DNA from: Aspidapion aeneum
Lineage: Eukaryota > Arthropoda > Insecta > Coleoptera > Brentidae
Assembly: GCA_963576565.1 (NCBI GenBank)
Contig: OY755038.1
Span: 178,180,438 to 178,244,437, forward strand
Direction of reading: 5' to 3'
Length of the DNA: 64,000 nt
Below, in pieces: positions 1-9,094 of this stretch (positions are counted from its first letter, which is position 1; every line of letters begins with the position of its first letter). The position numbers and the translations under genes are program-made. Under the pieces are notes generated by a model, which worked only from the letters and a program-made list of their open reading frames with translations, was not told the DNA's origin and ran no database searches.

Positions 1-74
1 GTATTCCGTAAAAAGAATTGAGATAAAAGTAAAGCCAAGTTCTCCAATACAAATTACAAATTGAAGGGTTCTTT
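1..74. repeat. Left part of a foldback-derived repeat
   Basis: Closely matches about 30,140-30,210, one arm of a foldback repeat. The match stops where the 269-bp array begins and resumes after it at about 852, so the array was inserted into an older copy of this repeat. The start lies outside the window. No coding potential is visible. Confidence 0.7.
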
Positions 75-109
75 TGGTTTTACACAACTTATGCTCTACA
101 CGGAGCTAT

Positions 110-164
110 TGCCTACATTCACCTGAGGATGACCCAAAAGGTCGAAACCGCTCGTGGATTGGCT
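110..164 (+). ncRNA. Hammerhead-like ribozyme, copy 1
   Basis: The type I hammerhead order is visible. Stem I pairs TGCC and ATTCAC with GTGGAT and GGC(T). The core CTGAGGA is at 123-129. Stem II is GACC/GGTC with loop CAAAA. GAAA is at 144-147. A loopless stem III (ACC against GCT, one mismatch) precedes C153, the expected cleavage base. One extra U lies between A9 and stem II, which departs from the consensus. The very short stem III resembles ribozymes known to act best as dimers, which tandem copies would allow. Activity is inferred, not shown. Confidence 0.65.
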
Positions 165-378
165 TGGATCACTTGTTCCTGATTGTCAGGACGTGTTCCA
201 GACGGAGATCATTCGTATCCTTGTGATCGACGTTGGAGATGGTGAAAACCAAACAGTTTTAACAAGTTCCCAACGAAAGCATCAAGCCATCAGTATATTT
301 CAATGCCGGTAGGGGAATTTTCCCTCGGAGTAGTTGTTTCTGGTGGTTTCACACAACTTATGCTCTACACGGAGCTAT

Positions 379-433
379 TGCCTACATTCACCTGAGGATG
401 GCCCAAAAGGTAGAAACCGGTCGTGGATTGGCA
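379..433 (+). ncRNA. Hammerhead-like ribozyme, copy 2
   Basis: Same fold, exactly 269 bp after copy 1. The core CTGAGGA and GAAA are intact. Stem III (ACC/GGT) is fully paired and stem I regains its GGCA strand. Stem II is weakened because its 3' strand reads GGTA instead of GGTC. Predicted cleavage is after C422. Confidence 0.6.
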
Positions 434-647
434 TGGATCACTTGTTCCTGATTGTCAGGACGTGTTCCAGACGGGGATCATTCGTATCCTTGTGACCGAC
501 GTTGGAGAGAGTGAAAACCAAACAGTTTTTAGAAGTTCCCAACGAAAGCATCAAATCATCAGTATAATTCAATGCCGGTAGGGGTATTTTCCCTCGGAGT
601 AGTTGTTTCTGTTGGTTTCACACAACTTATGCTCTACACGGAGCTAT

Positions 648-702
648 TGCCTATATTCACCTAAGGATGGCCCAAAAGGTCGAAACCGGTCGTGGATTGG
701 CA
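648..702 (+). ncRNA. Hammerhead-like ribozyme, copy 3 (core mutated)
   Basis: Stems I, II (GGCC/GGTC with one G-U pair) and III are all paired. The core reads CTAAGGA: the invariant G5 is A, which in known hammerheads abolishes cleavage. Predicted cleavage would be after C691. The helices are kept while the core decays, so this copy is probably inactive. Confidence 0.55.
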
Positions 703-859
703 TGGATCACTTGTTCCTGATTGTCAGGACGTGTTCCAGACGGGGATCATTCGTATCCTTGTGATCGACGTTGGAGATAGTGAAAACCAAACAGTTTTAA
801 CAAGTTTCCAACGAAAGCATCAAACCATCAGTATAATTCAGGTTTCACACAGGTTCTTT

Positions 860-1085
860 ACTAGTTTGGACATGTTTTTTTAAACTTTGCAATTACAGCC
901 AAATTTCTTTATGTTCAATTTAGGACTGTGACTAGGAGTCAGCCGCCGTAATAGTAATAGTAAGAACCCTTTACTTTGCAATTTTCGCATACTTTTTTAC
1001 GTTTTTTTTACATGAAATGTTTTTGTTGTTGTTGATTTCACTAATTTTTCAAAGGATTTGGATAATAGTTCTGAGGTTTTTTCCA
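860..1085. repeat. Continuation of the foldback-derived repeat
   Basis: From actagtttgga on, the sequence matches 30,210-30,470 with gaps, including tacatgaaatgttt near 1009-1022. It links the ribozyme insertion to the 132-bp satellite that follows. No ORF or gene signal. Confidence 0.55.
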
Positions 1086-1087
1086 TG

Positions 1088-1800
1088 GTTTTATCATAGT
1101 TCCTATTAGCCTTCCAACGCTCAGCTCTCTACCGTTTCTGGAAGTGGGCAATGTTACTTTTACATAACTTTACATTTATAGGAGAGGGAAGTAAATTGAA
1201 AATTTTGGGGTTTTTTATTTTTTTTCTATAGTTTTATCATAGTTCCTATCGGCCTTCCAAAGCTCAGCTCTCTAGCGTTTTTGGAAGTGGACAATGTTAC
1301 TTTTACATAACTTTACATTTTTAGGGGAGAGAAGTAAATTAAAAATTTGGGGTTTTTTAATTTTTTTCTAAAGTTTTAGATAGTTCCTTTTGCATTTATA
1401 GGGAAGGAAAGTAAATTAAAATTTTGGTATTTTAAAATTTTTCCCTGTTTTATCATAGTTTCTATCCTTCTTCCAAAGCTTAGCTCTTTAGCATTTCTGG
1501 AAACGAGCAATGTTACTTTTACATAACTTTACATTTATAGGGGAGGAAAGTAAATTAAAACCATTTTTTGTTTTTTTTTCTATAGTTTTATAATAGTTCC
1601 TATCGTCCTTCCAATGCTAATCTCTAGCGTTTTTGGAAGTGGCCAATGCTACTTTTACATTTATAGAGGAGAGAAGTAAATTAACATTTTGTGGTTCTTA
1701 AATTTTTTCTTAAAGTTTTAGCATAGTTCCTATCATTCTGCCAAAGCTTAGCTTTCTAGCGCTTCTGGAAGTGGGCAATGTGACTTTTACATGTAAAGGT
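1088..1800. repeat. Tandem satellite, ~132-bp unit, about 5.5 copies
   Basis: Units start with gttttatcatagttcctat at about 1088, 1221, 1448, 1583 and 1715, with a shortened unit near 1368. Each carries ggaagtgg..caatgttactttt and a run like gagagaagtaaatt. Inverted copies of the same unit lie at 29,690-30,000, so the satellite is part of a dispersed element that includes the foldback arms. Confidence 0.8.
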
Positions 1801-2290
1801 ACAGCAGTTTCCGCGAACTTGGCGGGGCACTGCCGTGTAGGTACATGTGTGCTTTTGTGAATTAAATCCAAATCAAAATAAATAAATAAATATGTAACGT
1901 TAAATTAATATGACACGTTACATGATAATATTTTTGATAACTCAATTTTGTCTCTTAATAGTACAGGATTTACTTTAAGTTAAGTTTTTGTATTTTTTTT
2001 TTCTTTTTAAATTTATTTAAGCTAAGCTTGGACTAGTTAAATAAGATGGCTTCCAGTTAGCATAAAATAATAATTACCAACTTTGGGTTTTCCAGAAACT
2101 GCTACCATATAATATGCAATGCGTCATTGCGTAGGTACAACGTCGGTTTTTATTTCCAAACAATAATTTTTTTAAATTAAACAAATAAAAAATTTGCAAT
2201 CTTTTTTTAAAACTTTTACCTTACAGTGGATTTTTCTTTATTTTAATTTAGAGAGTGCCATTTCTGTTCTAAACAAATATTCTGTTGACT
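1801..2290. other. No gene seen; short AAAT microsatellite
   Basis: AT-rich sequence with an (AAAT)n run near 1876-1893. A GC-richer patch at 1810-1845 has no recognised identity. Confidence 0.5.
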
Positions 2291-2408
2291 CCAGGTCACA
2301 AGAAACCACGAACGCCCGTAATTGCGTGGCGTTGTCCAATTAGCCCAATCTCCGAGGTCCACGCTCTTATTAACAGACTTTAATTACACCCTTTGCGCGC
2401 GAGGGCCT

Positions 2409-2470
2409 TATATATAGGCACATTTTGACACTTTCAGTATAAAAGAGGATTTGCGCATTTTCTAGTCAGT
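2409..2470 (+). promoter_or_regulatory. Arthropod-type core promoter (TATA + TCAGT initiator)
   Basis: TATAAAAG at 2438-2445 starts 30 bp upstream of the A (2468) of TCAGT at 2466-2470, the spacing expected of an arthropod TATA/Inr promoter. A second TATA-like run (tatatatagg) is at about 2409-2418. The block sits in a locally GC-richer stretch (2280-2460). The first recognisable coding sequence downstream is the LINE endonuclease fragment at 2666. It could drive an element or be the remnant of a host promoter. No transcript evidence is available. Confidence 0.5.
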
Positions 2471-2665
2471 ATTATTACAAAAATCACTGCATTTCTTTCT
2501 AGCATTTTCCAGTTTTACATGTAAAATTGATTTTTAGAGATAGAGAGAATAATCTTTCTTTGTCTCTGTTATTTGCCTTAATATTTTTTTGACGTCATAA
2601 AAGTTTAAAAATTTTGACAAGAAAAACAAAACAGGCTACCAACCACAGAGATAGATGGTACACGC

Positions 2666-2881
2666 ATGCCCCTCATTCTTAAAGCAATTTATGTGGCTTC
2701 CACACACCTGACACTGCTTGTAAAAGAGAGTGAGATCGATGTAGTTCTAATCCAGAAACCGTGGATCTGTCAAGTTGCCATAAAGGGATTGGGGTTGCTT
2801 TTTGGTTGCACCATAAGAAGGGTGTTGGTAATTTTGGTTATTATGGTTATCTCTTTGAGGCAAAGTGTTAAGCATAAATAA
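2666..2881 (+). pseudogene. LINE APE-type endonuclease fragment
   Basis: The 71-residue frame matches the start of an apurinic-like endonuclease domain of LINEs of the I/R1/Loa group. An L-K-A-I-x-V-A-S segment stands in place of the usual N-x-x-H-S-K-A. DVVLIQKPWI (about residues 25-34) corresponds to the conserved D-x-x-L-I-Q-E-P-W, where the catalytic glutamate is lysine. KGLG follows. Similarity ends after about 45 residues and the rest of the element is missing. The change from E to K at the metal-binding position makes it inactive. The assignment rests on motif recognition over a short stretch. It may or may not belong to the LINE family at 7.9 kb. Confidence 0.5.
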
Positions 2882-3014
2882 TTTTTTGTTGTAGTCTAGA
2901 GAGTTGTTCTATGTACTAGTATCTACAAACTCAGAAGGTACGTGGGCACAAGGGACCCATAAGGGTCTAGGTGCATGGAGATCCAGTAGGGCCTACCACT
3001 GAATACAATATAAA

Positions 3015-3216
3015 TGTACGATTGTCTATATTAAGCCTTTTATATTATTGTAGTTTTAAGTAACTTTAATTTAATAAAAACTCAAGAGCGTTTTAAACTA
3101 AATGTGTATTTTATAAGACCCAAAGAACAATGTCTTTCCCTAAACAGAACAGCTAATCATTTGACAACAATCTTGGAATCATAAATAAAAGTGGTTTATG
3201 AAACACCTACTGTACA
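3015..3216 (-). repeat. Gypsy 3' LTR (202 bp)
   Basis: Starts TGTACG and ends TGTACA (TG..CA form). Directly next to it at 3217-3232 is a minus-strand polypurine tract (aaaaaagaaaaggaga), which identifies it as the 3' LTR. A second 202-bp copy is at 15,502-15,703. AATAAA-like signals occur within it. Confidence 0.8.
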
Positions 3217-3361
3217 TCTCCTTTTCTTTTTTAATTTTTCGTTTTAGAAAAATCTAAATTAAAGAAAACAAATTATAATATAAACTAAGAAAACGCTTAA
3301 TTTGAGATTAATATAAAGAAAACACAAATCACTTATATGAAATAAACAAATCATTATTACA

Positions 3362-3694
3362 TCACATAATCATTGAACTTCTTTGGTTTTCTTCTTTCTC
3401 TCTTTTCTCTCTCTTCTGTATTTTCTTCTTTTTGTGTCTCATCTTTGGTCTTTTTATTTTCATTAGTCTTATTTTGTGTCTTTTTCTCCTTTTTAGGCAA
3501 GTCCTCAGTTTTACTTGGAAGTTTAATAAAAAATTTGCGATTTCTTCTGTTTCTACCATAAATGAATTTGGTTCTTTGCAATTTCGGATAATGCTTCCAC
3601 CAAGTTTTATATCTTTAATAAAAACTTGATCATTTTCTTCCAATAAAGGTAAAATTTTCTTTTTAGCTTTTTCTTTTTCTTGATGTTTTATCAT
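3362..3694 (-). pseudogene. Gypsy integrase C-terminal domain, frameshifted
   Basis: The block EENDQVFIKDIKLGGSII followed by NSFMVETE fits the C-terminal integrase/GPY-like region of Gypsy elements. A frameshift within the next 40 residues moves the RRN motif into the neighbouring frame (3357-3581). The rest is a Lys/Glu/Arg-rich tail ending in a stop near 3362. It lies just upstream of the 3' LTR, as expected. It encodes no functional product. Confidence 0.7.
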
Positions 3695-4150
3695 TTATAT
3701 TTTATTATGATCAATTAACTTTGGTTTTAAGTTTTCTTGAGTAGTAGGTAACACTTCTCTTAATTTACGTCCAAATAATAATTCAGCAGGAGAATTTCCG
3801 CAGGAAAGTGGAGTATTACGGTAAGCTAGGATTCCCAAGTAAGGTTCTTCACACTTTTTTAACAACTTTTTAACCAGTTGCACGGCTCTTTCTGCTGATC
3901 CATTGCTTTGTGCAAATCTAGGGCTACTCATAACTAGGGCTGATGTTATGCCAAAAGGTACCCTTTTGTAAAAATATCTACCGAAGGGTGTAAGAAATGC
4001 TGTATATTGTTTTGAATCATTTGAAAGAGGCAGTTGACAAAAACTTGATACACAGTCTAATTTTGAAAATACTTTTGCATTTTTAAGTTGCGCGAGTATA
4101 GAATCTACTGTTGGCAAAATTATTTTCTCTCTGAGTACGTACTTATTCAA
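3695..4150 (-). pseudogene. Gypsy RT fused to integrase by internal deletion
   Basis: Residues 1-71 are the RT fingers and palm: the first catalytic aspartate is in SKLDCVSSF, and FLTPFGRYFYKRVPFGITSA follows. The frame then jumps into the end of the integrase core, with the E-motif region SPRFAQSNGSAER, then YRNTPL and SPAELLFGRKLR. The RT YVDD box, the whole RNase H and the first two integrase aspartates are gone. The octamer ctagggct occurs at 3918-3925 and 3934-3941, right at the junction, which fits a deletion using short homology. The joined reading frame is a chance product of decay. Confidence 0.85.
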
Positions 4151-4935
4151 TTAAGTAAAATCTGCACATATACGTACTTGACTTTTGTTTTAGGTACACA
4201 AACCATTGGTGCACACCATGGTGTTGGATTGTTGCACTCAGCAGGCTCAATGATATCTTCTTCTACCATTTTCTTCAGTTCTTTTTCCACTCTGTCCATT
4301 AATGGAAGTGCTATACGTCTAGGTGTAGAAATTGAAAAAGGTTTACAGTTTTCTACCATCTTATTTTCATATTCATAGTTTTTGAGCTTTCCAATTTTAT
4401 TGAACAGTTCAGGTTGTGTTTTTATCACTTTTTGTAGAGTAAGTTGCTCATTTGAATTTTTTTCTGTCTTTTCAAGACTATTTAGCCATTTTATAAGGTT
4501 AAGGTCTTTAATGGCAGATCTACCACGTAGATTTTCATGGGTTTCCATGACATATGTCCTTATTGTCCTGTCTTCACCCTTGTGCTTGATTTTAAGTTTA
4601 CATTTGCCTAGTATGTTTAATCTGTATCCTCCTGGACCCTTTAATTTAGTTTTAGTGCATTTTAGTTTTGGTTTCTGTACCAACTTGTCATATGATGCTT
4701 TGCTTAGTATTGTAACATCTGCACCTGAGTCTATTTTAAAGTTAACTTCTCCTTGAGGTAATTTTAAGGTTATTTTCCAAGCTGTTTCTTTGTCTCCTTG
4801 TATTTCTCGTACAATTTGGTTTACATCAGAGTCTGATGATGACTCGTCTGAACTGTCCTCTACCTCATTGACTTTTTTGTGTTTACCAGGAGTTGCTACA
4901 GACCTGGTTTTGCACATTTGTTTTTCACAACGCAC
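4147..4935 (-). pseudogene. Gypsy protease and N-terminal RT
   Basis: This frame carries an acidic Ser/Asp/Glu linker, then an aspartic protease with the active-site motif FKIDSGADVTILS (about residues 66-78), then an RT N-terminus: VEEDIIEPAECNNPTPW followed by APMVCVPK. A stop separates it from the zinc knuckle frame to its right. It ends at a stop where the next RT blocks continue in another frame (3695-4150). Length and order fit the middle part of a Mag-type Pol. It is not functional alone. Confidence 0.85.
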
Positions 4936-4938
4936 TTT

Positions 4939-5710
4939 TCATGCAGGGCAATCTTGTAACCGATGACTTGGTTTTTTTCCACATCTACCACATTGTGGAT
5001 AGGTTTTTGTAGAGTGTGATTCCTCATTTTTTTGATGTTTTGGTCTCTTATTTGTGAAAACTCTGTTTACATCTGATGTGTCATCGATAAGTTGTTTATT
5101 ATCTAGCTTAACTCGTTCACTTTGCAAGATTTTAGCTTTGGCTGTTTCTAGCTTCAATAAATTTGCTATCAAGCTGCAATGTCAATGACAACTTTTTATC
5201 CAAAATACCCACATCTAGTCTGTCTCGAACTAATTCATCTGTCATTGTACCATAATTGCAGGTTTTTGACAAGGCAATGACTGTTAAAATGTATTCTTGA
5301 GATGTCTCACCCTCTTGTTGACTTCTTGTGTTGAACTTGGCTCGTTCCATCCATGTCATGTTCTTGTAAGAACTCATGTGAAGGTCTGTTGGGCTACAAC
5401 CACGTAATAACTGATTGACTTCAGGTCCCATATGGAGTAATAAACTGTCCACTTGTGCTTTTTCTGGCATTGCACTTGCATTTGTCACGTTCCTGTAACG
5501 CTCGTAATTTACCAACCACCTGTTCCACTCGACAGGAACTAATGAAAATTTTTCTGGGGGTGGTACATTTGTCACTGTTGTTGTGTTTGCTGTGCCACCC
5601 AGAACTTGTATCTGTGCCAAGGCCCGCTCCATACGGTCTACTTGAGCTTGTAAATCTTCATTTTTCCTTTGTAGTTCCTCCATGGCAAACAATAATTCTA
5701 AGTATTCCAC
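4939..5710 (-). pseudogene. Gypsy gag with zinc knuckle, two frames
   Basis: The first frame (5710-5132, 192 aa) begins MEYLELLFAMEELQ and has a coiled-coil-like start. The gag core follows, with the conserved W-x-x-Y-x-R-Y pattern (residues about 65-73) and a QEGETSQEYI segment, which is the usual retrotransposon gag form. A frameshift moves to 5172-4939, which ends in a CX2CX5HX4C knuckle (CGRCGKKPSHRLQDC). A stop then precedes a second cysteine pair. Gag would form the particle and bind RNA. This copy is broken. Confidence 0.8.
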
Positions 5711-5977
5711 TTTTAACTATTGATGTTGAAAGCTACTTGAACTTTTAGGTTAGGTGATGGAATTTTTGCGTTTTTTCGGAAAATACGTGACTTTTGTTTA
5801 TTATTTTTACACCAGGGGGCCGATTTTTTCAATTAGCTTTCCGATCGTTTTGGCCGACTAAAAAATTTTTGCCACAAGATTTAAACTGAAGCCCGGCAAC
5901 GCCGCCGTTATAGACTGCACAGCACGCCTTGGCAGTGGCGATGATCGCGTGTAGTGTCGTCGCACAGTGGGACCAAT

Positions 5978-7095
5978 TGTTATAATTTAGCAGTTTTGTA
6001 TTACAAGATTAAGGAGTAGTAAATCCTCAAAATTTTAGCTACCGATGTACCGGGTGACCTATAAAACATTTCATATTTAAAATGCAGCTAAATATTTGAC
6101 TAGGTACCGAAAAATTTAAAATATATGTGAAGTAAATAAGCTTTTAAATCCAACTAATCAAAAATGATCGCAAATATAAAATAAACATAGCAGACAATTA
6201 AAAGCTGAGAGGTATTTATATATTTTCTTTTAGTTAAAACACTGCGCTTACATCAGTACATCAATACAATAGGTACAAGGTTTTTATCGCTTATTTCAGG
6301 TAGTACTTAACCAATTTTAATGAAATTTGGTATACATGTTTTATAAGCAATTCTCTCTTGTTAAGGCGATTTTTTTACGCTATGACACGTGCAAGTCAGG
6401 ACTAACCAGCGAAGCCGTCTATTGTTATTTTGGTAGGTCAGTTATTAATCAATTGGAATAAGAAACCGATACCTTTCTTAAGGCTTTAAATGCAAATAAA
6501 GAATAATAGGGATTTTTTTAAAATTCAAGATGGCTACTGTACACTAAAACTATACAACTTATTTGTTTAAACTGACGTAATATTTATATTTAATTTGGTT
6601 ACACGGTTACAAAACTAGACTGCTCAAAAGTCAAACTCCCAATATATCCAAACGTAAAATAAAAATAACTCCATTTTGATGGTTATATTGTTATAATTGT
6701 GAAAATGCAAACGTGTACTTAATTAAAGTTTTTTTTTAATAATAACTAACCAAACCACTTTTTAATTAATGTTTTAGTACAGTTATTTCTTAACTTAATA
6801 AAAATTTGATCTAATTTGAAAAATAATATTTATGTTTACTAATACATGCCTACTTTTTAAAACTCTTGGTCATCTTTAATATGTATGAAATAATGTCTAA
6901 AATACTCGTAGTAAACACTTGTTTAATCGAGTAATTAGGTCAAAAGTCATAAACGTAACCGAACCAATTCAAAAAAAGTGCGGAAATTTGTAGCCTAGCC
7001 TACAATTAGTAGCTTAGACTATTGCGCCATCGAGGGAAGCGACTTTAATAGGTTTAATATTTAGATCGGAAAAAGATTTAAGTAATGTATGATAT
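5978..7095. other. No gene seen
   Basis: AT-rich sequence without ORFs or clear repeats. The motif around 6310-6340 (accaattttaatgaaattt) recalls dispersed insect repeats, but I cannot classify it. Confidence 0.5.
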
Positions 7096-7105
7096 GAGGA
7101 AACTC

Positions 7106-7561
7106 GAGGGGCGATCAGCTGAACCAAATTTGTACACCATCCTACAGGACTTTAATAAATTTTTGGTCCTGTATAGTCCTGTACATGTCCTATATAGTCC
7201 TGTGCAAGTCCTGTATAGTCCTGTACAAGTCCTGTATAGTCCTGCCTGTAGGGTCCTGTATAGTCCTGTGGCTGAACGCCCATAAAAAAATTCGCGACCA
7301 AAAAAAAAAAGGTCATCACGTCCGTCTTAACTCGCGTTTTTCTTAGAAAGCCGATTTGCCTTTGCCGCCTTAGTACTTAATCATGCGTGGGCACCCTTTA
7401 GGCCTCGGGGTCCTGTATAGTCCTGTGGAAGTCCTGTGGAGTCCTGTAGAGGTCCTGTGGAGTCCTGTATAGTCCTGTGGAGTCCTGTGGAAGTCCTGTA
7501 TAGTCCTGTGAGGTCCTGTAGAAAAATTTGTATACCTACTGTGGGCAGCTGATCACCCCTC
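7106..7561. mobile_element. Non-autonomous TIR element with AGTCCTGT arrays, 10-bp TSD
   Basis: 16-bp inverted ends (GAGGGGCGATCAGCTG, one mismatch) bound 456 bp and are flanked by an exact 10-bp duplication, gaggaaactc (7096-7105, 7562-7571). A 10-bp duplication is typical of Mutator-like elements, so that class is inferred. Both subterminal regions (about 7163-7270 and 7407-7520) are arrays of the short unit agtcctgta/g in direct orientation, flanking a unique core with no coding sequence. The 66-codon frame at 7085-7285 is only a translation of this repeat. Confidence 0.8.
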
Positions 7562-7889
7562 GAGGAAACTCGTACAAGGGGGACAAGTGTGATAGAGTTT
7601 AGGTAGGCTAGATTTGTTTGTTGAAGATGGGCTTCACCTGCTAGTACCTAAAATAAGTATGTATTGCAAAAAAAATACAAAAAATAAGAATTTTTTTCTT
7701 CTTCCCTCCCACCCATTAACCTTATTGTTCAAATGACAGAAAACATTCAATGAAAAAAATTTCGCCGCGTACAAAAATTTTGGAAAAATTAAGCACTATT
7801 AGAAAAAAATTTCGCTTCAAAAATAATTATTAGAAAATATAAATAATTACAGGAAAAATTGAACAGACCAAAAAGTTTTCGGAAAAATA

Positions 7890-8615
7890 ACGAAAACGAC
7901 CACATCCCTAAAACTCAGAAGCCTACAGGGGTTGATGTGTAGAGGGATAACCGGAGCTATGAGAACTACCCCGATCCTGGCCCTAGAGACAATTCTGGGA
8001 CTACCATCGCTACCAACTTGGATCAAGAGGGAGGCGATGGGGACCTACCTACGTCTAAGGGACACGGGTCAGTGGAGAGGAAGAGGGAAAACAGCTGGTC
8101 ATCTAGCTATAGAAGAGCTGACAATTAGAGAAATCCCCCTCACGTCAATGACGGTCAGCAGAGCACACGCACCTTGGAGGCTCGAGAAGAGGTACAAAAT
8201 CCACATCCCAGACAGGGAAGCGTGGCAGAGAGACGAAATGATGTTTGAAGAGAGCGCTTTAGTTTGCTACACTGATGGATCCAAACTATCAGAGAGGCAA
8301 ACCACAGGAGCGGGAGTATACGTGGAAAAACTAGAAGTTCAGAAGAGCTACTCGCTCGGTGAGCAGGCTACTGTTTTTCAAGCAGAAGTCTACGCCATAA
8401 TAATGGCGGCAATCCTAGAAGAGGTTCGGAACAGCGAAGAGGAGCTTATATATATATGCTCTGACAGTCAAGCCACCCTGAAGGCGCTAAACGCACCCAA
8501 GATTGCTGACGGCTTGGTGGAAGAATGCGCAGAGGCGCTGGAGACCCTAAGCGATGGCAAACGGGTAACGCTGGTTTGGTTTCCGCACGACTCGGGGCAG
8601 GAACCGCCTATGTAG
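7890..8615 (+). pseudogene. LINE RT tail and RNase H domain
   Basis: The open frame begins at the truncation point with RT-tail motifs (LMCRGITGAMRTTP, then ALETILGLPSL). The RNase H blocks follow: CYTDGSKL with the first catalytic Asp, the glutamate in FQAEVYAI, and the Asp in CSDSQATL. The final conserved WVPGHSG motif appears as WFPHDSG, and a frameshift there shifts the AD-x-LAR part out of frame. RNase H would degrade the RNA template during element insertion. The frame stops at 8615. Confidence 0.85.
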
Positions 8616-8752
8616 GACCGGAGCCACTTTTGGGCGTGACAAAAAGACAAGTGCAAATGGGACTCAACGAATAGGCCCAGGACGCGCTATTAAACTCCTG
8701 GGAAACAGGAACGGGTTGCAGACAGACCAGAGAGTTCGTAGACCGTCCAAAA

Positions 8753-9094
8753 GTGACCAGAATTAGATGGATGCTGGGACGGACACGAAAAGACCTCGGA
8801 CTGCTGATAGGTACTCTAACCGGACATAACCGGTTGAGGAAGCACATGACACGTATAGGAGTCGAGAATGACCCTACCTGCCCAGCCTGTGGACAGGAAG
8901 AAGAGACATCAAGACACCTCGTGGCAGAATGCGAGGCCTACGCAAGGATGAGACAACAGGCACTCGGAGCGCCAACTCTGAGCGAGGAAGAACTGCACAT
9001 GCTCAAATGGGCAGACTTACTGGACTTTGTAAAGAGAACAGGAAGGCCCAATGAGTTACCCGACCATCAAAGGGAAGTGCAGAGAGTGGGTTAA
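8753..9094 (+). pseudogene. LINE C-terminal zinc knuckle region
   Basis: Continues the same LINE after the frameshifts near 8590-8750. It has LLIGTLTGHNRLRKH, then CPACGQEEETSRHLVAEC, the CX2C..H..C knuckle typical of the Pol C-terminus in these LINEs. WADLLDFVKRTGR near the end also occurs, slightly changed, in the copy at 36.7 kb. The remaining sequence to 9183 is 3' UTR ending in TAC repeats. Confidence 0.82.

Larger units (their letters stand above)
75..851 (+). mobile_element. Tandem array (~2.9 x 269 bp) with hammerhead-like ribozymes
   Basis: Three unit landmarks (acacaactt at 82, 351 and 620) give an exact 269-bp period. Each unit carries the same ribozyme-like segment. The last unit is shortened by about 40 bp and stops at ggtttcacaca. 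The block is bounded by an 8-bp direct duplication, ggttcttt, at 67-74 and 852-859, which suggests insertion as a preformed multimer. Known hammerhead satellites, retrozymes and Penelope-type terminal repeats have similar architecture. No protein is encoded: the 63-codon frame at 692-883 is accidental. The array could be a non-autonomous retroelement or satellite; which one cannot be settled here. Confidence 0.75.
3015..5977 (-). mobile_element. Decayed Gypsy-type (Mag/K02A2.6-like) LTR retrotransposon
   Basis: Reading on the minus strand, the order is leader, gag, zinc knuckle, protease, reverse transcriptase, integrase C-terminus, polypurine tract and 3' LTR. The RT blocks resemble the Mag/K02A2.6 lineage (LREKIILPTVDSIL, KLDCVSSF, PFGITSA). 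A large internal deletion removes the catalytic YVDD region, RNase H and most of the integrase, and stops or frameshifts separate the remaining frames. A primer-site-like TGGTCCCACTGTGCGAC lies on the minus strand at 5975-5959. The sequence beyond it does not match the 3' LTR, so the 5' LTR is missing or belongs to another family. Confidence 0.8.

Noticed and set aside
7140..7530. Short regularly repeated unit suggestive of a CRISPR-like array
   Set aside because: Units are about 9-18 bp with no spacers, lie within a TIR element with target duplications, and the window is eukaryotic.
8468..8847. Minus-strand frames over the LINE at 7.9-9.2 kb
   Set aside because: They are shadows of the plus-strand RNase H and knuckle frames.
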